Notes under the pieces: generated by a model
Database searches by the model: none
The model's input: only the letters and a program-made list of their open reading frames with translations
Told to the model about the DNA's origin: nothing
In this document: positions 1 to 5,863 of the stretch, piece by piece
Numbering within the stretch: position 1 is the first letter of the stretch
Layout: each line of letters opens with the position of its first letter
Position numbers and translations under genes: made by a program
From: Deltaproteobacteria bacterium
GTDB taxonomy: Bacteria; Desulfobacterota; Desulfobacteria; Desulfobacterales; JAFDDL01
Direction: 5' to 3'
NCBI GenBank assembly: GCA_019310865.1
Contig: JAFDDL010000417.1
Coordinates: 1-6,539, forward strand
Length of the DNA: 6,539 nucleotides

Positions 1-29
1 TTTCCCATTAACAAAGCGGCTGAATACAT
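1..29 (-). CDS. Possible start of a further cluster gene, cut by the window edge
   Basis: An ATG at 27-29 on the minus strand opens eight bases after the preceding stop codon and stays open to the window end (Met-Tyr-Ser-Ala-Ala-Leu-Leu-Met-Gly). The spacing suits a next gene in the operon. There is no strong ribosome binding site and nine codons cannot identify a product, so this is only a placement. Confidence 0.22.
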
Positions 30-37
30 TGTGTTGT

Positions 38-958
38 TTAACCGTTTCGAAAGCCATCCCCGATGCCCTTTAACATCTTCTTGGCATTTTTTCTTCGGGG
101 AGAGACAAAAAAGGAAAAAAAAATGAGCTTAAAAATCAACCGCGGCAGATCTTGAATTTTCCAGGATAGGGGCACATATCCGCGACGGTAGAGTCTCAAC
201 CGATTGCGCACGCTGTAATATTGCCGATCCGGACCATGGAGAAAAATGGGTCGATTAATAAACGGTATCAAGCAGCTTGAATCGCCCAAACGGTGATACA
301 GCTCCGCATTGGGTATGCCGTATAATGCATAACCGGCCTGTCGGACCCGCATGCACCACTCCATATCGACATTGTCGATAAATAGCGTTTCATCCATAAG
401 GCCTTGGTTTCGAATGACATTCGAATCGATCAGGCAGCCTGAAGAGATGAGAAAATCCACCGCCACCGGGTCATTGTTTTTCAAATCAGGAATAATCTTT
501 TTAATGCGGGTGGCATTAAACTTCAAAAACGGTAGGCGGCCACAATGATTCTGCTCAACGATAGTTGGTCCCACCGCGGCAACGGTTTTCGTATTGTTGA
601 ATAGCTTGAAACCGGCTTGAATCAGGCGGTCTACCATTTCAGGCCCTGGCCGGCTGTCTTGATCCATCAAGAGGATGTACCGATATCGCGCTGCCAATGC
701 CTTTCGAATTCCCTGATTGAGGGCTTTTGCCAATCCCAGGTTCGACTGGTTGGCGATGATCGAACAAAATGGAAATCTTCCCAATAATCCATCATAGCCA
801 ATCGCGTCGGAATGCTCATTGTTATCCACCAGGTAAATATGGTCTACCTGCCCCTTAAGCGCTGCGATCAAAGCCTCAAGCCGTTCAAGGGCATATTTAT
901 AGGTTACAATTACAGCGCAGGTATGATGGTGAAGCGGTTGCATATGAAGCGATTCCAT
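38..958 (-). CDS. Family 2 glycosyltransferase, rhamnosyltransferase-like
   Basis: The protein has 306 residues. Motifs in order are CAVIVTYK (14-21), YLVDNNE (42-48), NLGLAKALNQGI (73-84), LLMDQDSRPG (96-105) with the DQD metal-binding triplet, GPTIVE (130-135), FLISSGCLID (169-178), LFIDNVDMEWCMR (192-204), LYHRLGD (220-226) and YYSVRNRLRLYRRGY (247-261). FIDxVDxEWxxR, HxxGD and YYxxRN together are the pattern of bacterial rhamnosyltransferases of the RfbF type, so transfer of L-rhamnose from dTDP-rhamnose is a reasonable guess, though specificity is not settled by motif alone. The C-terminal third has a hydrophobic, basic segment (about 274-293) that may bind the membrane. The ATG at 958 is the listed start; a second ATG at 943 is preceded by GGAA at nine bases and could be the true one. 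The gene follows its neighbour after 28 bases and appears to be the fourth enzyme downstream of the exporter. Confidence 0.92.
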   Translation of the reverse strand: MESLHMQPLHHHTCAVIVTYKYALERLEALIAALKGQVDHIYLVDNNEHSDAIGYDGLLGRFPFCSIIANQSNLGLAKALNQGIRKALAARYRYILLMDQDSRPGPEMVDRLIQAGFKLFNNTKTVAAVGPTIVEQNHCGRLPFLKFNATRIKKIIPDLKNNDPVAVDFLISSGCLIDSNVIRNQGLMDETLFIDNVDMEWCMRVRQAGYALYGIPNAELYHRLGDSSCLIPFINRPIFLHGPDRQYYSVRNRLRLYRRGYVPLSWKIQDLPRLIFKLIFFSFFVSPRRKNAKKMLKGIGDGFRNG

Positions 959-986
959 AACATGATAGAACGGTTGGTCCGATCCG

Positions 987-1709
987 TCATAATCTTCGGC
1001 ATTTATTGTACAGGTAAAAGATAAGAGCCGCCATGGCCCAACCGATCCCGTAATTTTTCAGCGATACTCTGTATGATTCCGGGGAATACGTTTGACTGAT
1101 GCCGCCCGGGTCGGCATCGGAAAGAAAGGATGGGTCAAATACGAAGGGGATTCCTTTTTTATATAGGCGCTGATTAAAATCAAAGTCCGCATAAACCCGA
1201 TAGGCGGTGTTAAAGGGAGGATCGGGATGCAGCTGCTTTGGTACGATGAGAGACTGATGATGAAGTGTATTTGCGAACCGCAATTGAAAATTTGCGCGAG
1301 ATTTGAAAATTCCGCGCTCACCCAGGCGCACGCGCCCACAGATCACATGTCCATTGGCCAAACAGGACAACCGCGACGGCATGTTTACGATTTTGTCACC
1401 GGCACCCAAGAATAGAAGGCTGCTGTCTTCACGAGCGATCTCCCATGCCTTGTTCATCGCATCGTATAACCCATTGTCGGGTTCGCTGATCCAGGTTGTA
1501 ATTTGCGAGTCGTACGTCTTGATGATGTCAAGCGTATTGTCCGTGGATTTTCCGTCAACAATCACATAATCGGTCTCTTTATAATTGAGGGACAAAACAT
1601 TTTTTATCGTCTCTTCAAGACAGGCTTCTGCGTTTTTTACGACGGTAACGATTGTGATGAGCGGCGTGTTCAAAGTTTGCACTGCTTCACCAACCATCAT
1701 CCGCTTCAT
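987..1709 (-). CDS. Family 2 glycosyltransferase, WcaE-like
   Basis: The protein has 240 residues and is a compact single-domain GT2 enzyme. Visible marks are PLITIVTVVKNA (16-27), VDGKSTDNTLDII (51-63), SEPDNGLYDAMNKA (75-88) as in the WcaE-type subfamily, LLFLGAGD (98-105) at the metal-binding position where LNADD or LNAGD is usual, LHHQSLIVPK (149-158), and YADFDF (173-178). It would add a sugar to the growing glycan on the cytoplasmic face. The protein lacks a signal peptide; a hydrophobic stretch close to the C-terminus (about 224-234) may help membrane contact. The first ATG at 1709 lies 23 bases inside the preceding sulfotransferase gene. Codons 4 and 5 are also ATG and codon 10 is GTG, and no strong ribosome binding site singles one out, so the exact start is uncertain by up to about ten codons. 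Donor and acceptor are unknown. Confidence 0.9.
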   Translation of the reverse strand: MKRMMVGEAVQTLNTPLITIVTVVKNAEACLEETIKNVLSLNYKETDYVIVDGKSTDNTLDIIKTYDSQITTWISEPDNGLYDAMNKAWEIAREDSSLLFLGAGDKIVNMPSRLSCLANGHVICGRVRLGERGIFKSRANFQLRFANTLHHQSLIVPKQLHPDPPFNTAYRVYADFDFNQRLYKKGIPFVFDPSFLSDADPGGISQTYSPESYRVSLKNYGIGWAMAALIFYLYNKCRRL

Positions 1710-2409
1710 AACCCGTGCGGATCAGAAGGGTTCCATAGCGCTTTTTAAATTCATTCTTGAGGCGGTCATCGAAATAATTTCTCCAATCTCCGGTAATACC
1801 TTTCCGATGGTGGGAGGTAAGATCTTCCTGCCCCGGTTGTCGGCCGGTTTGGCCTGCAAAAGAATGCCGGCTGATGGCGGCACGAATCTGTCGTTCATCA
1901 ACATTTATCGCCACTAACGCCACCATCTTCTCCACAAAATGATATGTATCCTTGATCAAATCTTCATAGTGAATCTGCGGCAAATTCATATCGACCCACG
2001 AATCCTGAATTTCCGCCGATACATACAGCCGTTCTTCTAATAATATCAACAACCCGTCTATCACGTTTTCTGAAAGCAACCGTTTCCGTAGAGATTTCAT
2101 GTCAGGATTCATGATGGTATGGCTGAATTTAACACTGAAATACTGCGATACCAGCGTGTCCCTGAGGTCCCGTATCACAATAAACACCGAGTGGTTGTCC
2201 GGCTTATCGACACGGTCGAAATCATCCCTTGTCAAATAGACACAGGGATATATTTTACCCGGCTGTACGGGATGCCGGGTAACATGGGCGGCCCCTTCGA
2301 GCGGCGCAACGATTCGCTCATGATACAGATGTGAAAGAATCGCGAACACCCATTGGGAGCCTGCTTTATAATGTGTGATGTGAAAGGTGGTCGGGTGATT
2401 TTCATTCAT
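1687..2409 (-). CDS. Second, shorter sulfotransferase domain protein
   Basis: The protein has 240 residues. The 5'-phosphosulfate loop is THYKAGSQWVF (12-22), a variant with K15, G17 and S18. The 3'-phosphate motif is VIRDLRDTLVSQYF (78-91) with R80 and S88. IHYEDLI (146-152) and RKGITGDWRNYF (202-213) are typical of the family's C-terminal half. The distance between the two PAPS motifs is about 29 residues shorter than in the neighbouring sulfotransferase, and no histidine sits where the catalytic THxP histidine is expected; the region reads VYLTRDDF. It may use another base, sulfate a different position, or have lost activity. The last 38 residues align without gaps to those of the neighbour with 17 identities, ending in GYE-x-D-x-x-W in both. 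The ATG at 2409 has no obvious ribosome binding site, so it probably relies on coupling to the gene ending 14 bases earlier. Its 3' end overlaps the next gene by 23 bases. Confidence 0.87.
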   Translation of the reverse strand: MNENHPTTFHITHYKAGSQWVFAILSHLYHERIVAPLEGAAHVTRHPVQPGKIYPCVYLTRDDFDRVDKPDNHSVFIVIRDLRDTLVSQYFSVKFSHTIMNPDMKSLRKRLLSENVIDGLLILLEERLYVSAEIQDSWVDMNLPQIHYEDLIKDTYHFVEKMVALVAINVDERQIRAAISRHSFAGQTGRQPGQEDLTSHHRKGITGDWRNYFDDRLKNEFKKRYGTLLIRTGYEADDGW

Positions 2410-2423
2410 CAGAAAGGATTATA

Positions 2424-3290
2424 TTACCAATTTAAATCGGATTCGTATCCCAGTTCGATTAACAGATGTCCCGCCTCTTTTTTAAAGAGCGCTATGTGGT
2501 CTGCTGTATACTTTTCCCGCCATCTGCCGATGACGCCCTTATTAAAGGTGTAAGTTCCGCCAAAAAGATTGGTGCATATTGAATCAATAACCTTGTCATC
2601 ACATTCAAGCTCAATAAATTTCACCATTTCTCTTAATACGTTTCTTTGTCGTTCCTTATTACCGCCGCCCTCTTCACCGATTAGATCCTCAAATTTAATA
2701 AAAAATGCTCCGCCGTCTGTTTTCCATTTGCTATGTCGCCTGATTAACTCCTCAATGGGTGGTTGTCGGCGCGTTAAGGTGATTTCTTTTTCGATTCCCT
2801 TTATACCGCAGGCAATGCAATAATCGAGGCTTTTTTCACTGAAATACGGATAGAGTAAATGTGTTTTCTCTTTTGCTACAAAATTTGCCCATGACAATAC
2901 GACATCACGCGGATCTCGCATGAGCAGCAACACTTTATAATTCAATTTCTTGAGCAGATTGTGCATGGGCGGGTTGAAAACCATGTGTGAGGTGATAAAT
3001 TGTCCCGTTTTTATTGTATTTAATAGCCTATCAATGGCGGTTAAATCATTGGGAATATGGATATCTTCCCGCCCTTTGAGTGGAAAATCCACACCCGGAT
3101 CCACAAATTCCGCTATTTTTTTTCGCTCCAGGTGGCTGCCGCTATGCTTTATACCCGGCAACCCGGTCAACGCCTTTGAGAGTAAATGAGTTCCGGACTT
3201 TGGCAACGAGTTTAAAAAAATGGGATATTCTATTTTTTGTTGGCTACATTTATATTTCATTCGAAATTTATGAAAAAAACGAAAATTCAT
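2424..3290 (-). CDS. PAPS-dependent sulfotransferase (Sulfotransfer_1 type)
   Basis: The protein has 288 residues. The 5'-phosphosulfate loop is LNSLPKSGTHLL (26-37) with K31, S32, G33 and T34. A THxP-like segment, ITSHMVF (99-105), supplies H102 as the likely catalytic base. The 3'-phosphate motif is MRDPRDVVLSW (124-134) with R125 and S133. FIKFEDL (197-203) and KGVIGRWRE (251-259) match the C-terminal PAPS-binding part of the family. Such enzymes transfer sulfate from PAPS to a hydroxyl or amino group; here the acceptor is presumably the glycan or its lipid-linked precursor in the cytoplasm. There is no signal peptide or membrane anchor. The start is coupled to the ATPase stop by a 4-base overlap with a good ribosome binding site, which ties sulfation to export. 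A second, shorter sulfotransferase follows after 14 bases. Acceptor position is unknown. Confidence 0.9.
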   Translation of the reverse strand: MNFRFFHKFRMKYKCSQQKIEYPIFLNSLPKSGTHLLSKALTGLPGIKHSGSHLERKKIAEFVDPGVDFPLKGREDIHIPNDLTAIDRLLNTIKTGQFITSHMVFNPPMHNLLKKLNYKVLLLMRDPRDVVLSWANFVAKEKTHLLYPYFSEKSLDYCIACGIKGIEKEITLTRRQPPIEELIRRHSKWKTDGGAFFIKFEDLIGEEGGGNKERQRNVLREMVKFIELECDDKVIDSICTNLFGGTYTFNKGVIGRWREKYTADHIALFKKEAGHLLIELGYESDLNW

Positions 3291-4114
3291 TCAGTGACTC
3301 CCGTAACTTTTCTTTGCACGAGTTCGTTATATTTTTTTTTTTTTGTATTGACCTCTCCCGACATGATCAGGTTGCCCTTCTCGATGACAAGGGCGCTTTT
3401 ACAGAAATTTTTCACAACTACCGGATTGTGAGACACCAGAATCATTGAAGTGCCATTTTCGAGAAGTTGCTTGATGTGTTTCAGACATTTTTCTTTAAAC
3501 GCAATGTCGCCCACATTGAGTACTTCATCGACTATCAGCAATTCGGGCGCCAAACATGTGTAAACGCCGAATGCGAGACGCATCAGCATACCATTGGAAT
3601 AGGTCCTGACCGGTTGATCCAGGAACATGCCGATTTCCGCAAATGCCTCGATATGCGGTACATAGCTGTTGACCTCTTTTTTAGAAACGCCCAAAAGCGA
3701 ACCGAGTACATAGATATTCTCTCGGCCGGTAAAATCGAATCGAAACCCACTGCCGATACTCATTAATGCCGCTACCCTTCCCCTGACAATGGCCTGACCC
3801 GAAGTGGGACGGACCGTACCGGCCAGAATCTGCAGAAGGGTGCTTTTCCCAGCCCCGTTATGTCCCAGAATTCCCAAGGTTTCACCCCGTTTCAAATCGA
3901 AACTGACATTGCGTAGCGCCCAGAATTCTCGAAAATATGTTTTACGGGGCCGTAGCTGTTGTTTGAGCCGATCCCTGGGGTGTTGATACAGCCGATACAT
4001 TTTACTCAACCCCCGAACCGAAACCGCAATATCGTCATGAATCGTCGGTAAAACCGACGATTTCTTTTTAGACGAGGTCGGAAAAGGATTTTCTGGAACG
4101 CATGAACCAGGCAT
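3287..4114 (-). CDS. wzt: ABC transporter ATP-binding protein for polysaccharide export (Wzt/TagH/KpsT type)
   Basis: The protein has 275 residues. Walker A is GHNGAGKST at 84-92, the signature is YSNGM at 172-176 (the YSSGM variant of this subfamily rather than LSGGQ), Walker B is LLIVDE at 192-197, and the switch histidine is H229 in LVSHN. MYRLYQHPRDRL (39-50) and FTGRENIY (128-135) are typical of lipopolysaccharide and teichoic acid exporters. It ends soon after the nucleotide-binding domain, so it lacks the C-terminal carbohydrate-binding domain of long Wzt proteins such as that of E. coli O9a; recognition of a modified chain end by that route is not expected. It would power export through the permease encoded just upstream. 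The ATG at 4114 is the first in-frame start, overlaps the permease end by 47 bases and gives about 28 residues of unconserved-looking sequence before the domain; the real start could be a rarer codon further in. An A13 run near the 3' end encodes four lysines. Confidence 0.93.
   Translation of the reverse strand: MPGSCVPENPFPTSSKKKSSVLPTIHDDIAVSVRGLSKMYRLYQHPRDRLKQQLRPRKTYFREFWALRNVSFDLKRGETLGILGHNGAGKSTLLQILAGTVRPTSGQAIVRGRVAALMSIGSGFRFDFTGRENIYVLGSLLGVSKKEVNSYVPHIEAFAEIGMFLDQPVRTYSNGMLMRLAFGVYTCLAPELLIVDEVLNVGDIAFKEKCLKHIKQLLENGTSMILVSHNPVVVKNFCKSALVIEKGNLIMSGEVNTKKKKYNELVQRKVTGVTE
3298..3302 (-). promoter_or_regulatory. Ribosome binding site of the first sulfotransferase
   Basis: GGGAG stands seven bases before the ATG at 3290 and lies inside the final codons of the ATPase gene. 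The ATPase stop and the sulfotransferase start share four bases (ATGA). The site supports the chosen start over the second Met at codon 11 and points to translational coupling of the two genes. Confidence 0.7.
3332..3344. repeat. A13 homopolymer (minus strand) near the ATPase 3' end
   Basis: Thirteen consecutive T on the plus strand are thirteen A in the coding strand, covering the last base of a Thr codon and four Lys codons (residues 259-262 or so of the ATPase). Gain of one A would stop translation at a TAA at 3327-3329. Loss of one A would replace the tail with roughly 20 other residues and end inside the next gene. Runs of this length are prone to polymerase slippage and to sequencing error. 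Confidence 0.9.
4040..4062. other. Perfect inverted repeat, 9-bp stem with 5-base loop
   Basis: The arms AATCGTCGG (4040-4048) and CCGACGATT (4054-4062) are perfectly complementary around the loop TAAAA. The repeat sits just downstream of the permease stop and inside the first codons of the ATPase gene. On the plus strand the second arm runs into a T-rich stretch (TTTCTTTTTA, 4061-4070), which resembles a rho-independent terminator acting on antisense transcription. On the minus strand no U-run follows, so there it would be a plain mRNA hairpin. Either role is inference; the repeat itself is directly visible. Confidence 0.6.
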
Positions 4115-4858
4115 AACTGGACACCATGAATACTAAGGACGCAAAAAAGGTGATTGCCATCCAATACCAATCCGGCGGAAGACCTTTCAGTAAAACGCGC
4201 CTTGAATCTTCTACAATCGTGGAAAGTGGATTCAGGCGCAATATCCATTCGAGCTTGCCATATCCCGCCAAAAAGCGCCGATTGTGGCAAACAGCCATGA
4301 CACACCGACGGTAAACGGGATCAATGGTGCATAGACCAATGGCAAATAAAATGAGGTCCACTCTAAGTTACCGGTAAAAATCAGTTTCATAATCAACAAT
4401 ATCACAGCACCGACCACCGAATGAACCACAGCAGCCCCTGTGATACATACCGGTAATATTTCAATGGGAAATACAAGATGCTTGACATATGTTTTATTCA
4501 ACCAAATCAGGCGCGGTGATCGTCCCAGGGTATCGGAAAAAACCGTAAAAATAATCAGACCCGAAAAGATCATCAGGCCGACTTCGAAATTTGACTCCAG
4601 ACCCCATATGGCCTCACGCCCCCCGAGTAAAATTGAAAAAACGAAGGTGTAAACAGATAAACGGAGCAATGGAATAACAGCGGTCCACAGAATTCCCAAG
4701 GCCGATCCTCGGTATCTTTCCAAAATTTCCCACCAAATAAATTGAAATAACAATTCGTGATGTTGCTTCAGACGGTTCACTAGATGAAAGGGATTGAAAT
4801 AATAAAAGAAGGATCCCCCTGAATGGGGGGTAATAATGGCGATTGTATCTTGTTTCAT
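4068..4858 (-). pseudogene. wzm: ABC-2 type polysaccharide export permease (Wzm-like), frameshifted and internally deleted
   Basis: The N-terminal part runs from the ATG at 4858 (a TTG at 4864 is an alternative; neither has a clear ribosome binding site) in one frame to a stop at 4232-4234. It carries the family marks ERYRGSALGILW (residues 47-58), then YTFVFSILLGG, LIIFTVFSD, YVKHLVFPIEILP (about 124-136) and VGVSWLFATIGAFWRD (185-199), with about four membrane segments. The C-terminal part is read in another frame from about 4259 to the TAA at 4068-4070: GKLEWILRLNPLSTIVED through a last membrane segment to a basic tail. Compared with the family consensus as I know it, the stretch between the RD after segment four and the LNPLT motif should be about 34 residues and include FLSPIFYP; here only 26 bases remain. 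About 76 bases seem to be missing, which also shifts the frame. Wzm forms the membrane channel for the ATPase encoded next and would normally export the finished glycan. As written it is non-functional, unless this is an assembly error. Confidence 0.85.
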
Positions 4859-4942
4859 ATTCAATTTATCGAGCCGGTTTCAAAATGTTCCATTTCAGTC
4901 AAATTGGCTGTTGATTTTCGCACCAAGCTTTTCAGTCGCCGG

Positions 4943-4971
4943 ACTATATGAAAAACGCTGATAACAGTCAA
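4943..4971 (-). promoter_or_regulatory. Sigma70-like promoter for the exporter-sulfotransferase genes
   Basis: Read on the minus strand, TTGACT (4966-4971) is followed after exactly 17 bases by TATAGT (4943-4948). Each box matches the consensus in five of six positions with optimal spacing. The -35 box overlaps the TGA stop of the upstream glycosyltransferase gene. Transcription would begin near 4936, leaving a leader of about 75 bases before the permease start. This lies in the only sizeable intergenic gap of the window (4865-4967), where an internal promoter would be expected. Read-through from upstream genes is still likely because I see no terminator in the gap. Confidence 0.55.
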
Positions 4972-5837
4972 GACCGATGCTGTGATATGTATCGTGACAA
5001 AATATGAATGAAAAATCTGCTGGTTAGACAAAACAATACAATCGGTTTCAGGTAATTTGCTGGACCGGTTGCATATTTGCTAAAAAGACGATACGCGCTT
5101 TTATGAAAGGCGATACTTGATTTGAAAAGTCGATGCTCACTGCTTTTTCCAATTAAATGAACAACCTGAGCTTTTGTATAATAGATGACACCCCATTTTT
5201 TTTCTCGCATTCGCCGGCACCAATCCGCATCTTCCCAATACATGAAAAATCGATCATCCAGGTGACCCACATCGATGATGGCATTTCTCCGGACGATCAT
5301 GCATGCCCCCGAAACCCAATCCACATCGACTGTATCGGTGTGGGTTCCTTTCCAGGTTACAATATCCCGCTTCGTGAAACGGTTTTGGGGAAGCAGGCAA
5401 CTGATAATCGAAGTCCGCCCAAAAAACCCGGTGAGAAAGTTCGGAAATGTCCGGGCCGAGCCCTGAATCTGGCCATTCGAATCCAAAATTTGAGGCCCTA
5501 GTATGCCGATATCGGGTCTGGATTCCAAAACACGAATGGCTGATTGGAGCCCCGTATCCAGTATATAGGTATCGGGGTTTAACAGCATAATATATGGCGA
5601 TCGGCACCTTTTCAAACCGAGGTTGACCGCTGCTGCAAAACCGATATTTCGCGCGTTTCGGGTCACAAGTGCCTTCGGAAACCGCGTCTCGACAATATCA
5701 ATGCTTTCTATTGATGCATTATCGTAAACCAGCACCGTCGCAAGCTGACTTCCCATATATTTGTATAAGGAACGCAGACATCTTAGCAGGTGCTGTGTAC
5801 TGTTATAATTTACGATAATGACGTCTATTTTTACCAT
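4968..5837 (-). CDS. Family 2 glycosyltransferase (GT-A fold, rhamnosyltransferase-like)
   Basis: The protein has 289 residues. Typical GT2 signposts appear in order: an N-terminal strand VDVIIVNYN-like segment (residues 3-12, VIIVNYNS), VYDNAS at 37-42, NIGFAAAVNLGL at 64-75, LLNPDT at 85-90 in the place of the metal-binding DxD, VSGACMIVRR at 175-184, FFMYWEDADWCRR at 197-209 with the ED acidic pair, and VVHLIGKSS at 225-233. These fit a complete cytoplasmic inverting glycosyltransferase of the type that extends O-antigen or capsule repeats, using a nucleotide-activated sugar. The ATG start at 5837 places the first strand only a few residues in, as is usual, although no strong Shine-Dalgarno sequence precedes it. 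It follows the acyltransferase gene after 26 bases and probably shares its transcript. The donor sugar and linkage cannot be deduced. Confidence 0.93.
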   Translation of the reverse strand: MVKIDVIIVNYNSTQHLLRCLRSLYKYMGSQLATVLVYDNASIESIDIVETRFPKALVTRNARNIGFAAAVNLGLKRCRSPYIMLLNPDTYILDTGLQSAIRVLESRPDIGILGPQILDSNGQIQGSARTFPNFLTGFFGRTSIISCLLPQNRFTKRDIVTWKGTHTDTVDVDWVSGACMIVRRNAIIDVGHLDDRFFMYWEDADWCRRMREKKWGVIYYTKAQVVHLIGKSSEHRLFKSSIAFHKSAYRLFSKYATGPANYLKPIVLFCLTSRFFIHILSRYISQHRS

Positions 5838-5863
5838 GAGTTATGCCGAGATTTGAAGACCTT

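Noticed and set aside
107..123. A6 and A9 runs near the end of the 38-958 gene
   Set aside because: They encode a Phe-rich hydrophobic stretch (FFSFF) and are split by GG; too short and ordinary to claim as slippage sites.
3080..3448. Plus-strand open frame of 122 codons
   Set aside because: It lies antisense across the sulfotransferase and ATPase genes, has no recognisable motif or ribosome binding site, and the minus-strand frames there have clear family motifs.
4225..4275. Programmed ribosomal frameshift to join the two permease halves
   Set aside because: There is no slippery heptamer at the join, and a simple shift would still leave the fourth-to-fifth segment region missing about 25 residues.
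4006..4305. Minus-strand open frame of 99 codons across the permease and ATPase junction
   Set aside because: It is in the third frame; neither the permease tail nor the ATPase domain is encoded by it.
4815..4829. C5-TGAAT-G5 inverted repeat in the early permease codons
   Set aside because: The stem is only five pairs, it encodes the Pro-His-Ser-Gly-Gly of a common N-terminal motif, and no U-run follows; a chance result of codon use is likely.
4865..4967. Terminator after the 4968-5837 glycosyltransferase gene
   Set aside because: The best pairing (AGTC with GACT around CGGC) is four pairs with a bulge and no following U-run.
5157..5607. Open frames of 114 (plus) and 117 (minus) codons inside the 4968-5837 gene
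   Set aside because: Both overlap the conserved glycosyltransferase frame fully and show no motif; they are frame shadows.
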